64,000 nucleotides of DNA, taken from Telluria mixta (GTDB lineage: Bacteria > Pseudomonadota > Gammaproteobacteria > Burkholderiales > Burkholderiaceae_D). Location of the stretch: the NCBI RefSeq assembly GCF_029223865.1, contig NZ_CP119520.1, positions 3,038,001 through 3,102,000 on the forward strand. Reading direction: 5' to 3'. The notes below the pieces were generated by a model. The model had not been told where the DNA came from. It saw only the letters and a program-made list of their open reading frames with translations, and ran no database searches. Position numbers and translations under genes: made by a program. Positions 27,832 through 36,468 of the stretch are shown piece by piece (position 1 is the first letter of the stretch; the number at the start of each line of letters is the position of its first letter).

Positions 27832-30489
27832 ATGCGCACCGATACGCCCCAGACTATCTACCGGAAGGATTACACTGCCCCCAGCTACCTGGTCGATACC
27901 GTTGAACTCGGCTTCGACCTCGATCCCGCCCGTACCGTCGTCGCCAACCGGATGACGGTGCGCCGCAATCCCGCCAGCGCGCAGCGCGAAATCGAGCTGT
28001 ACGGCGAAGACATCGAGCTGGTGGCCCTGCGCCTGAACGGCCGCACGCTGGGCGAGGGCGACTACGTCGTCGAAGGCAACCTGCTGCGCATCCCCAACGC
28101 CCCGGAAGAGGCGACGCTGGAAATCGAGACCATTTGCGTTCCGGAAAGCAATACTACCCTCAGCGGCCTGTACACGTCCAATGGCAGCTTCTATACGCAG
28201 TGCGAAGCCGAAGGTTTTCGCCGGATCACCTATTTTCCAGACCGCCCGGACGTCATGGCCCGCTTCACCGTCATGCTGCGCGCCGACAAGGACAAGTATC
28301 CGGTCCTGCTGTCGAACGGTAACCTGATCGAAGAAGGCGACCTCGATGGCGGCCGCCATTACGCGCTGTGGGAAGACCCGTTCAAGAAACCGTCGTACCT
28401 GTTCGCCCTCGTCGCCGCGCGCCTCGTGTGCCAGGAAGAGAATTTCGAACTGGCCGACGGCCGCACGGCGCTGCTGCAGGTCTGGGTGGAAGAGGGCAAC
28501 CTCGACAAGACGGACTACGCGATGCAGTCGCTGAAGCACAGCATCCGCTGGGACGAGGAGCGCTGGAACCTGGAACTCGACCTGGACCGCTTCATGATCG
28601 TCGCCGTGGGTGACTTCAACATGGGCGCGATGGAAAACAAGGGCCTGAACATCTTCAACACGAAGTTCGTGCTGGCCAATCCGCGCGTCGCGACGGACGT
28701 CGATTTCCAGGGCATCGAGGCCGTCGTCGGCCACGAATACTTCCACAACTGGACGGGCAACCGGGTCACCTGCCGCGACTGGTTCCAGCTGTCGCTGAAG
28801 GAAGGCCTGACCGTGTTCCGCGACCAGGAATTCTCGGCCGACATGATCGGCACGAACACGGGCCGCGCCGTCACCCGCATCGACCAGGTGCGCACGCTGC
28901 GCCAGGCCCAGTTCCCGGAAGACGCTGGCCCGATGGCCCACCCGGTCCGTCCCGACTCTTTCGTCGAGATCAATAATTTTTATACCGTCACCGTCTACGA
29001 AAAGGGCGCCGAAGTCGTGCGCATGTACCAGACCCTGCTGGGCCGCGACGGCTTCCGCAAGGGCATGGACCTGTACTTCCAGCGCCACGACGAGCAGGCC
29101 GTTACCTGCGACGATTTCCGTCTGGCGATGGCCGACGCCAACGGTCGCGACCTGACGCAGTTCGAGCGCTGGTACAGCCAGGCCGGCACGCCGGTCGTTC
29201 AGGCCGAAACGCGCTGGGACGAGCAGGCGCAGACGTACACCTTGCGCCTGATCCAGTCGTGTCCGCCGACGCCGGGCCAGGCCGAGAAGCTGCCGTTCCA
29301 CATTCCGATCGCCGTCGGCCTGCTGGGCCAGGACGGCCGCGACCTGCCGCTGACGGTGGACGGCAAGGACCATGGGACGACGGCCGTGCTGGAGCTGACG
29401 GAAAGCGACCAGACCTTCGTCTTCACGGGCGTGACGGAACAGCCGACGCCATCGATCCTGCGCGACTTTTCCGCGCCCGTGATCCTGAAACACGGCTACA
29501 GCGACGCCGAGCTGGTGCACCTGTTCAGCCACGACAGCGATCCCGTCAACCGCTGGGAAGCGGGCCAGCGCCTCGCGATGAGCCGCCTGCTGAAGCTGAC
29601 GGGCCAGGTGGCCAGCGCCGGCAACGTCGTCGACCGGCTCGACCTGGACGACACGTTCATCGACGCGATGCGCAAGATCCTCGTGGACGACACGCTCGAT
29701 CCGTCCTTCCGCGAGCAGGCGCTGCTGCTGCCGACGGAATCGATGATCGCCGACCAGCTGGACGTCGTCGACCCGCTCGCCATCCACCTGGCGCGCCAGT
29801 TCGTCCGCGCCGACATCGGCGCGCGCCTGCGCACCGAGCTGCTGGCCCAGTACGACGCCAACCAGACGCCGGGCGAATACAGCCCGGACGCGGAATCGAT
29901 CGGCAAGCGCGCGCTGAAGAACCTGGCGCTGGCCTATCTGAATGCCGCGCCGGACGACGCGAGCCTGGCCCTCGCGCAGCAGCAGTTCGACGGCGCCACG
30001 AACATGACGGACCGCGTGGCGGCCCTGTCGGCCCTCGTGCATGCGCGCGCGCCCGCGGCCGCTGACGCGCTGCAGCGCTTCTACGACGAATTCCAGGGCG
30101 AGGCGCTGGTCGTCGATAAATGGTTCGCGATGCAGGCCGCGGCCCCGACGACGGACGTCAACAGCGTACGCGAACTGATGACGCACAAGGCCTTTACGCT
30201 GCGTAACCCGAACCGTGCGCGCAGCCTGGTGTCTACCTTCTGTGCCGGCAATGCGGTGGGCTTCCACGCGCCGGACGGCAGCGGCTACGGCTTCTGGGCC
30301 GAGCAGGTGATCGCGCTGGACGCGCTGAACCCGCAGGTCGCCAGCCGCCTGGCCCGCGCGATGGACCGCTGGCGCCGCTATACGCCGGATCTGCAGGCCC
30401 ACATGAAGCGGGCGCTGCAGCAGGTGGCGGGGCAGGCGAAGCTGTCGAACGACGTGCGCGAAGTGGTCGGCAAGGCGCTCGCTAATTAA
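27832..30489 (+). CDS. pepN: Aminopeptidase N (M1 family)
   Basis: The 885-residue cytoplasmic zinc aminopeptidase is the main broad-specificity enzyme of the M1 family. It shows the substrate-binding GAMEN motif at residues 265-269, the zinc site [11 protein letters not shown] (His301, Glu302, His305) and the third ligand Glu324 in [12 protein letters not shown]. The C-terminal helical DUF3458 region is complete. It has no signal peptide. A 217-base gap upstream carries its promoter. It is unrelated by close sequence to the two exported M1 enzymes at 47.5-52.3 kb. Confidence 0.97.
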   Translation: MRTDTPQTIYRKDYTAPSYLVDTVELGFDLDPARTVVANRMTVRRNPASAQREIELYGEDIELVALRLNGRTLGEGDYVVEGNLLRIPNAPEEATLEIETICVPESNTTLSGLYTSNGSFYTQCEAEGFRRITYFPDRPDVMARFTVMLRADKDKYPVLLSNGNLIEEGDLDGGRHYALWEDPFKKPSYLFALVAARLVCQEENFELADGRTALLQVWVEEGNLDKTDYAMQSLKHSIRWDEERWNLELDLDRFMIVAVGDFNMGAMENKGLNIFNTKFVLANPRVATDVDFQGIEAVVGHEYFHNWTGNRVTCRDWFQLSLKEGLTVFRDQEFSADMIGTNTGRAVTRIDQVRTLRQAQFPEDAGPMAHPVRPDSFVEINNFYTVTVYEKGAEVVRMYQTLLGRDGFRKGMDLYFQRHDEQAVTCDDFRLAMADANGRDLTQFERWYSQAGTPVVQAETRWDEQAQTYTLRLIQSCPPTPGQAEKLPFHIPIAVGLLGQDGRDLPLTVDGKDHGTTAVLELTESDQTFVFTGVTEQPTPSILRDFSAPVILKHGYSDAELVHLFSHDSDPVNRWEAGQRLAMSRLLKLTGQVASAGNVVDRLDLDDTFIDAMRKILVDDTLDPSFREQALLLPTESMIADQLDVVDPLAIHLARQFVRADIGARLRTELLAQYDANQTPGEYSPDAESIGKRALKNLALAYLNAAPDDASLALAQQQFDGATNMTDRVAALSALVHARAPAAADALQRFYDEFQGEALVVDKWFAMQAAAPTTDVNSVRELMTHKAFTLRNPNRARSLVSTFCAGNAVGFHAPDGSGYGFWAEQVIALDALNPQVASRLARAMDRWRRYTPDLQAHMKRALQQVAGQAKLSNDVREVVGKALAN

Positions 30490-30521
30490 AAGAATTTATT
30501 TTCACAAACCGAAGGAAGTCC

Positions 30522-31523
30522 ATGAAACGTGTCAGCCTGACGCAATACCTCGTCGAGGAACAGCGTCTCCACAACAATATCCCGGCGTCGCTGCGCCTCC
30601 TGATCGAGGTCGTGGCCCGCGCCTGCAAGACCATCTCCCACTCGGTCGGCAAGGGCGCGCTCGGCGACATCCTCGGCAGCGCGAACACGGAGAACATCCA
30701 GGGCGAGGTGCAGAAGAAGCTCGACGTGATCTCCAACGAGATCCTGCTCGAAGCCAATGAATGGGGCGGCCACCTGGCGGCGATGGCATCGGAAGAAATG
30801 GAATCGATCCACCCGATCCCGAACCGCTACCCGATGGGCGAATACATGCTGCTGTTCGATCCGCTGGACGGTTCGTCGAACATCGACGTCAACGTCTCCA
30901 TCGGCACCATCTTCTCCGTGCTGAAGGCGCCGGAGGGCATGACGGCCCCGACCGAAGCCGACTTCATGCAGGCCGGCAGCAAGCAGGTCGCGGCCGGCTA
31001 TGCCGTGTACGGCCCGCAGACGATGCTGGTGCTGACCACGGGCGCGGGCGTCAACTGCTTCACCCTGGACCGCGAGATGGGTTCCTGGGTCCTCACGCAG
31101 AAGGACATGCAGATCCCCGAGGAGACGAAGGAATTCGCCATCAACATGTCGAACCAGCGCCACTGGTACCCGCCGGTCACGCGCTATGTCGATGAAATGC
31201 TGGCCGGCAAAACCGGTCCTCGCGGCAAGGATTTCAATATGCGCTGGATCGCCTCGATGGTGGCCGACGTGCACCGCATCCTGAACCGCGGCGGCATCTT
31301 CATGTACCCGGCCGACCAGCGCGACCCGTCGCAGCCGGGCAAGCTGCGCCTGATGTACGAAGCGAACCCGATGGCCTTCATCGTCGAGCAGGCGGGCGGC
31401 GCCGCGACGGACGGCAAACAGCGCATCCTCGACATCGCGCCGCAGAAACTGCACCAGCGCGTGCCCGTGTTCCTGGGCTCGAAGAGCGAGGTAGAATGCG
31501 TGACGGCTTACCACCAGGAATAA
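30522..31523 (+). CDS. fbp: Fructose-1,6-bisphosphatase class 1
   Basis: The 333-residue enzyme removes the 1-phosphate of fructose 1,6-bisphosphate in gluconeogenesis. It has the metal-binding signature [21 protein letters not shown] and the substrate segment of class I enzymes ([37 protein letters not shown]). Length and both termini are standard. It follows pepN by 32 bases and may be cotranscribed with it; agreement with the pepN-fbp pairing in other betaproteobacteria is good. Confidence 0.97.
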   Translation: MKRVSLTQYLVEEQRLHNNIPASLRLLIEVVARACKTISHSVGKGALGDILGSANTENIQGEVQKKLDVISNEILLEANEWGGHLAAMASEEMESIHPIPNRYPMGEYMLLFDPLDGSSNIDVNVSIGTIFSVLKAPEGMTAPTEADFMQAGSKQVAAGYAVYGPQTMLVLTTGAGVNCFTLDREMGSWVLTQKDMQIPEETKEFAINMSNQRHWYPPVTRYVDEMLAGKTGPRGKDFNMRWIASMVADVHRILNRGGIFMYPADQRDPSQPGKLRLMYEANPMAFIVEQAGGAATDGKQRILDIAPQKLHQRVPVFLGSKSEVECVTAYHQE

Positions 31524-31701
31524 TTTTCAGCGTGTCCGCATAAAATTGCCGAGTCGGACTAGCAAGTTTGGGAAGTTGTTGTTAGAATGCGGGCTCCTTC
31601 GCGCTGCAGCTCATCCTGATGAGCGAAGCACGCGAGACCTCGGGTCGCCAGCAGTCTGATGGCAGGTAAGCGGACACAGGTTAAACGGTTGTTCCGGTTT
31701 A

Positions 31702-31777
31702 GCCGCTGTAGCTCAGTCGGTAGAGCAGCGCATTCGTAATGCGAAGGTCACCAGTTCGATTCCGGTCAGCGGCACCA
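31702..31777 (+). tRNA. tRNA-Thr (anticodon CGT)
   Basis: A 76-base cloverleaf with encoded CCA. The acceptor stem is GCCGCTG/CAGCGGC, the D arm GCTC/GAGC, the anticodon loop TTCGTAA with CGT at 31735-31737, and the T loop TTCGATT. It closely resembles E. coli thrW in the anticodon arm. A TAGAAT at 31583-31588 followed by a GC-rich discriminator looks like a -10 box for a stable RNA, leaving a leader of about 105 bases. A terminator follows. Confidence 0.95.
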
Positions 31778-31789
31778 ACACAGTGAGAA

Positions 31790-31816
31790 GGGCCTCCCAA
31801 GCGGGAGGCCCTTTTT
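31790..31816 (+). terminator. Terminator after tRNA-Thr
   Basis: GGGCCTCCC (31790-31798), loop aagc and GGGAGGCCC (31803-31811) form a perfect 9-base stem followed by TTTTT. Confidence 0.9.
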
Positions 31817-31973
31817 GCTTTCCGCCCTGTTTTTATCGATGTCGTCCCGTGTTGTCAGCCTGCCTCATCCTGTATTTATGACAAGGAAACGGTGCTATAT
31901 TGCCGGGATGGCCAAGGATGAGACCGTCCGGCCTGACGCCGCCCCAGCCGTTTTTCTTACCCGACCGGTCGCC

Positions 31974-33506
31974 ATGCTCTTCAACTCCTTCACCTTCCTG
32001 TTCCTGTTCCTGCCCATCACGGCAATCGGTTACTTCCTGCTGGCGCGCAGGAGTCACGTCCAGGCCGCCGGCTGGCTGGCCCTCGCGTCGCTGACGTTCT
32101 ATGGCTGGTGGAGCTATTACTATATTCCGCTGCTGCTGGGCTCCATCGTCTTCAACTACTGGATGGGGCAACGCATCGGCCAGGCGGCCGGCCCGGCGCG
32201 CAAGCGATGGCTGACGGCGGCCCTGGTCACCGACCTGGGCCTGCTCGCCTATTACAAGTACGCCGACTTCTTCATCTCGGGCGCGAACTGGCTGGCCCAT
32301 GCGGACATCCCGCTGCTGCACGTCGTGCTGCCGATCGGTATTTCCTTCTTCACGTTCACGCAGATCGCCTATCTCGTCGACACCTACCAGGGCAAGGTCA
32401 AGGAAGCGCGCTTCCTGCACTACGTGCTGTTCATTACCTATTTCCCGCACCTGATCGCGGGACCCGTGCTGCACCACGCGGAAATGATGCCGCAGTTCGA
32501 CAAGCCGGCCAGCTACCGCTTTTCGTTCCAGAACTTCGCGGTCGGCCTCAGCATCTTCGCGATCGGCCTGGCCAAGAAAGTCCTGATCGCGGATAACCTG
32601 GCGCCGCATGCCAACTTCCTGTTCGACAAGGCGGACATCTTCTCGCTCGCGAACGCGTGGGGCGGGGTGCTGGCCTACGCGTTCCAACTGTACTTCGACT
32701 TTTCCGGCTATTCCGACATGGCGATCGGCATCTCGCTGATGTTCGGCATCCGCCTGCCGCTGAATTTCGATTCGCCGTACAAGGCCGCCAACATCATCGA
32801 TTTCTGGCGCCGCTGGCACATGACCCTGTCGCGCTTCCTGCGCGACTACCTGTACGTGCCGCTGGGCGGCAACCGCAAGGGCCCCGTGCGCCGCTACGTC
32901 AACCTGATGACGACGATGCTGCTGGGCGGACTGTGGCATGGCGCCGGCATGAATTTCGTCATCTGGGGCGCGCTGCATGGCCTCTACCTCGTCATTAACC
33001 ACGGCTGGAACGCGATGGCGGACAGGCTGCGCCTGCCGCGCGGCCGCACCTGGGCCGTCTTCAGCTGGGCGCTGACGTTCGCGGCCGTGTGCGTGGCCTG
33101 GGTATTCTTCCGCGCCACCAGCTTCGACAAGGCGATGACGATCCTGCACGGCATGGCCGGCCTGGACGGCGTCGGCCTGCCGGCGTCGATCGGCCTGCAG
33201 CTCGGACCGCTGAAGACGCTGCTCGAGCAATGGGGCGTGACGTTCTACCTGGGCGGCGGCTCGCGCTTCCTCGAGACGTGGCAATGGGTGGTCATCGGCG
33301 GCTTCATCGCGTTCTGCCTGCCCAATACCCAGCAGATCATGGGCCGCTACGAAGCGGCGCTGGGCACGATGGCCGGGCCGCGCCTGGCCGCCCGCTGGCA
33401 GCTCTGGCAGCCGTCGCGGCGCTGGAGCCTTTATATCGGGGCGATCCTGCTCGGCAGCCTGCTGTCGCTCAGCCGTCCCGCCGAATTCCTGTATTTCCAG
33501 TTCTAA
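31974..33506 (+). CDS. MBOAT family O-acyltransferase (AlgI-like)
   Basis: The 510-residue polytopic membrane protein opens MLFNSFTFLFLFLP, the canonical AlgI-type start. It contains DFSGYSDMAIGISLMFGIRLPLNFDSPYKA and the active-site His in LLGGLWHGAGMNFVIWGALHG. Such enzymes pass acetyl groups across the inner membrane for O-acetylation of exported polysaccharides. An in-frame ATG at 31908 would add 22 residues, but it has no family support. The partner is the SGNH-like protein directly downstream. No polysaccharide synthesis genes lie nearby. Confidence 0.9.
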   Translation: MLFNSFTFLFLFLPITAIGYFLLARRSHVQAAGWLALASLTFYGWWSYYYIPLLLGSIVFNYWMGQRIGQAAGPARKRWLTAALVTDLGLLAYYKYADFFISGANWLAHADIPLLHVVLPIGISFFTFTQIAYLVDTYQGKVKEARFLHYVLFITYFPHLIAGPVLHHAEMMPQFDKPASYRFSFQNFAVGLSIFAIGLAKKVLIADNLAPHANFLFDKADIFSLANAWGGVLAYAFQLYFDFSGYSDMAIGISLMFGIRLPLNFDSPYKAANIIDFWRRWHMTLSRFLRDYLYVPLGGNRKGPVRRYVNLMTTMLLGGLWHGAGMNFVIWGALHGLYLVINHGWNAMADRLRLPRGRTWAVFSWALTFAAVCVAWVFFRATSFDKAMTILHGMAGLDGVGLPASIGLQLGPLKTLLEQWGVTFYLGGGSRFLETWQWVVIGGFIAFCLPNTQQIMGRYEAALGTMAGPRLAARWQLWQPSRRWSLYIGAILLGSLLSLSRPAEFLYFQF

Positions 33507-33521
33507 GTCCGGGGGAGCCCA

Positions 33522-34802
33522 ATGGAACAGATCCAACGCTACGACGACGAAGCCCCGGTCCTGGTGGGGGCGCCGGCAAGCGCCGCGGCGCAAGCCCCGG
33601 TGTCCTACAAACGCTTCACCGCATGGTGCGCGACGGTCGTCGGTGCCGGCGTGCTGCTGGTGACGGGCTTCGTGGCCGTCATCGACCCCTACCACCTGTA
33701 CGGGTTCGTCGACAGCCCGGCACTGAACCACGTGAAGCCGCTGCCGGAACAGTACCGCGAACAGATCAAGCTGGCGCAGGCCACGGCCGTGCGGCCCGAC
33801 CTGATCCTGCTGGGAAATTCGCGCGTCGAGGTCGGCCTCGATCCGGACAGCCCGCAGGTGAGCGCGCATGGCCGCACGGCGTACAACATGGGACTGTCGG
33901 GCACGAGCCTGACCACCTCCGAGCGCATGTACGTGCAGCTGCGCGAGAGCGCCGCGCCGGCCGCAATGGCCGTGATCGGCGTCGAGTTCCTGGACTTCCT
34001 CGTCAAGCCGGACGAAGCCCCGGCGGCACCCGCGGCAAGCGGACCGTTGCCGTGGCAGTGGCGGTTCGACACGCTGTTCTCGATCAAGTCGCTGACCGAT
34101 GCGCTGCGCACCGTGCGCCTGCAGAAGGCGGCCGATCCGGAGACCATGACGGGGCGCGGCCAGACCCCGCTGCGCAACTACAACCAGTTCGCGCGCCAGG
34201 AGGGTTACTACGCGATCTTCCAGCAAAAGGCCGGGGACAACGCGAAGACCCTCATGCGCAAGCCGCACAACCTGTTCGTGGCCGGCACCAACCGTTCGGA
34301 GAGTATCGACCGCCTGCGCACGCTGCTGGACACGATGGCGCGCGACCGCACCGAGGTGCATCTCGTGATCTACCCGTACCACGCGCAGCTGATGGCCATG
34401 TTCGAGGAAGCCGGCCTGCAATCCACGCTGGACGACTGGCGCCAGATGCTCGTGCGCGAGGCGGACGCCGTGCGCGCCCGCTATCCGAATGCCCGCGTCA
34501 ACGTGTGGGACTTCAGCGGCTATGCCGGCATGCGCTGCGAACGCATCCCGGGTCCCGGCGACACGCGCACCGCGACGCGCTGGTACTGGGAAGCCGGCCA
34601 CTTCAAGTCGACCTTGGGCGAGCGCATCCTGCAACGCATTCTCGGCGGCGAAACGGCGTTCGGCTTCCGCCTCGGCGCCGACACGCTGGCCGCCAACCGC
34701 CAGCGCATCGCCGCCGAGCGCGCGCAATGCGCCGGTGACTATCCGCAAGTCTTTGCCGGTGCGCGCGACCTGGTCGCGAACGCCCGCGCTTCCGCACCCT
34801 GA
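33522..34802 (+). CDS. SGNH-like O-acyltransferase partner of the MBOAT protein
   Basis: The 426-residue protein has one N-terminal membrane helix (FTAWCATVVGAGVLLVTGFVAVI) and an exported domain. The segment LILLGNSRVEVGLDP supplies a G-x-S motif like the nucleophile block of SGNH/AlgJ/AlgX-like proteins. WYWEAGHFKSTLGERIL near the C-terminus is the matching His block. It most likely completes the acyl transfer in the periplasm for the adjacent MBOAT protein, with only 15 bases between the genes. The glycan acceptor is unknown. Confidence 0.75.
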   Translation: MEQIQRYDDEAPVLVGAPASAAAQAPVSYKRFTAWCATVVGAGVLLVTGFVAVIDPYHLYGFVDSPALNHVKPLPEQYREQIKLAQATAVRPDLILLGNSRVEVGLDPDSPQVSAHGRTAYNMGLSGTSLTTSERMYVQLRESAAPAAMAVIGVEFLDFLVKPDEAPAAPAASGPLPWQWRFDTLFSIKSLTDALRTVRLQKAADPETMTGRGQTPLRNYNQFARQEGYYAIFQQKAGDNAKTLMRKPHNLFVAGTNRSESIDRLRTLLDTMARDRTEVHLVIYPYHAQLMAMFEEAGLQSTLDDWRQMLVREADAVRARYPNARVNVWDFSGYAGMRCERIPGPGDTRTATRWYWEAGHFKSTLGERILQRILGGETAFGFRLGADTLAANRQRIAAERAQCAGDYPQVFAGARDLVANARASAP

Positions 34803-35019
34803 TCCCCTGGACCGGCCGTCGCGCCGGTCCTGTCTCCTCGTCCGTCCCGCGTCTTTGTTATGCAGCGCACAGTCCGGATCGACTAAAAGTTATATTTTTT
34901 TTATTGAGACACCGCATTGCGCCGGTGTCGCTCCGACATCGGTCGAACTTTTGAACGGATGCACGGTCAAGAAGATCGGTCTACCCGCGTTGGTCAAAAT
35001 CTTACAAGAGGAATTCATC

Positions 35020-35814
35020 ATGGATAATCAGAAGTCGAGCGAAGCAAAAGGCAGCAACCTGGGCTCGGGCAACCTGGGCAAGGATTCGAGTTCCGGTAAC
35101 CAGGGCAAGGACAGCAACCTGCCGAACGCCGGCGGCTCCGGCAACCTGGGCAGCACGACCGGTTCGGGCAGCCTGAACAAGAGCAGCCAGCAGAACCAGG
35201 GCAAGGACCAGCAGAGCTCGACAACCGGCAGCAGCACCGGCGGCGCCACCGCGTCCAGCACCGGCGCCGTGGGCGGCACCAGCAATGCCGGCAGCGCATC
35301 GTCGTCCGGTCCGGGTTCGATGGGCTCGATGAGCGCCTCGGGCTCCAGCGCCAGCGGCACCAACTCGAGCATCAGCGGCAGCTCGCTGGGTTCGAGCGGC
35401 AGCGGCAGCCAGAACAGCCAGAGCGCCAGCGCCGCCACCGGCTCGGGCGTGGGCGGCGATTCGAAGGACCTGGGCGCGCAGGTGAATGCCCGCGCCGAGG
35501 GGCTGCACCAGTCGATCGACAAGGCCGCCGACGCCGCCAAGCCGCTGGTCGACAAAGCCGTCAACAGCGTGCAGCCGGTCGTCGACCGCCTGGCATCCAG
35601 CGCCCACGCCGGCGTGGACAAGCTGCAGGGCGTGCTGAGCGGTGCCTCCCTGAACCTGGGCCAGCGCCAGCAACAGCTGACCGACGCCTACGGCCAGTGG
35701 AAGGAAGCCAGCTTCGAGTACGTGCGCCAGAAACCGGGCACGGCCATCGCTATCGCCGCCGCCGCCGGCTTCGTGTTGGCCAAGCTGCTGGGTGGCCGCA
35801 GCCGCGATTACTGA
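35020..35814 (+). CDS. Ser/Gly-rich protein with DUF883-like C-terminus
   Basis: The first 140 or so of 264 residues are low-complexity Ser, Gly, Asn and Thr with imperfect repeats such as SGNLGKDSS and SGNQGKDSN. Amphipathic helices follow (DKAADAAKPLVDKAVNSVQPVVDRL). The end, FEYVRQKPGTAIAIAAAAGFVLAKLLGG, resembles the membrane anchor of DUF883 (ElaB/YqjD) proteins, which tether ribosomes or stress factors to the inner membrane. The start ATG 35020 has an agagga ribosome site. The specific role is unknown. Confidence 0.75.
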   Translation: MDNQKSSEAKGSNLGSGNLGKDSSSGNQGKDSNLPNAGGSGNLGSTTGSGSLNKSSQQNQGKDQQSSTTGSSTGGATASSTGAVGGTSNAGSASSSGPGSMGSMSASGSSASGTNSSISGSSLGSSGSGSQNSQSASAATGSGVGGDSKDLGAQVNARAEGLHQSIDKAADAAKPLVDKAVNSVQPVVDRLASSAHAGVDKLQGVLSGASLNLGQRQQQLTDAYGQWKEASFEYVRQKPGTAIAIAAAAGFVLAKLLGGRSRDY

Positions 35815-35833
35815 TCGCCGACCGCGTCCACAC

Positions 35834-35858
35834 AAAAGCCGGCTACGCGCCGGCTTTT
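35834..35858. terminator. Bidirectional terminator shared by converging genes
   Basis: GCCGGC (35838-35843), loop tacgc and GCCGGC (35849-35854), with AAAA on the left and TTTT on the right. The last codons and the stop of the minus-strand PEP-CTERM gene lie inside this hairpin. Confidence 0.8.
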
Positions 35859-36418
35859 CCTTTTCTCAGGGCCGCAAGCGCAACCAGCCCGCCCCCCAGC
35901 ATCATCCACGCCCCCGGCTCCGGCACGGGCGACACCGGCGTAATGGTCAACGCCGTCCCCGCGCCGAAAAAGTAATAGTCGTCCACCGGATAATCGTGCC
36001 CGTAACTCGACCTGGCCACGTAACGGTCGCCGCTCACGAACTCTTCCGTGTGATATGCCAGCTGCGTCGCGTCGTTGTCGCGCCAGCTCGCGGTGATGTC
36101 GAGGGCGTCGCTGCCGGGGCGGAAAGAAAATACGTCGAGCTGGCAATCATGGTCGACGGTCCCGCCGCCGCATCCGGCGAAGTCGCCTGACCACAGCCGC
36201 ATGTTCATCCACAGCGAATCCAGCTCGGATTCATGGATGACGCCGTCCGCGTCGGTGTCCTCGCCGACGATCCTGCCCGTGACGGCCACGTCGGTGCGCA
36301 GCACGCCGGGATTGTGATAGTCGTAGAAGCCGCGGTATTCGAAGTCCCACGCCGACGGTGCGGCGTGGGCGGCGGTGCACAGCAGCATGGCACCGCCCAG
36401 CAGGGTTGGGATTTTCAT
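35843..36418 (-). CDS. PEP-CTERM sorting-domain protein
   Basis: The 191-residue exported protein has a signal peptide (MKIPTLLGGAMLLCTAAHA) and a classic C-terminal VPEPGAWMMLGGGLVALAALRKGKAGA sorting signal. A central DTDADGVIHESEL resembles a calcium-binding EF-hand loop. Nothing else is recognised. Its stop codon (35845-35843) falls in the stem of the shared terminator. It lies 50 bases downstream of the RND pump gene on the same strand. Confidence 0.85.
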   Translation of the reverse strand: MKIPTLLGGAMLLCTAAHAAPSAWDFEYRGFYDYHNPGVLRTDVAVTGRIVGEDTDADGVIHESELDSLWMNMRLWSGDFAGCGGGTVDHDCQLDVFSFRPGSDALDITASWRDNDATQLAYHTEEFVSGDRYVARSSYGHDYPVDDYYFFGAGTALTITPVSPVPEPGAWMMLGGGLVALAALRKGKAGA

Positions 36419-36468
36419 CGTGCAAGCCTAGACCGATGGGGCCGCCCGCGGCGCCACCTTGCCTGCAT

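Noticed and set aside
27685..30402. Open frame of 905 codons on the minus strand opposite pepN
   Set aside because: It is the antisense of a complete M1 aminopeptidase with all motifs; its translation is rich in Arg, Val, Gln and His, as high-GC shadow frames are.
31612..31635. Hammerhead-ribozyme-like CTGATGAG...CGAA before tRNA-Thr
   Set aside because: The core words are present, but stem II is missing and CTGATGAG is part of a plain hairpin (gctcatcctgatgagc). No cleavage site or closing stems fit.
31833..34748. 971-codon minus-strand frame across the MBOAT and SGNH genes
   Set aside because: It spans two well-supported genes on the other strand and has shadow-type composition without a signal or motif.
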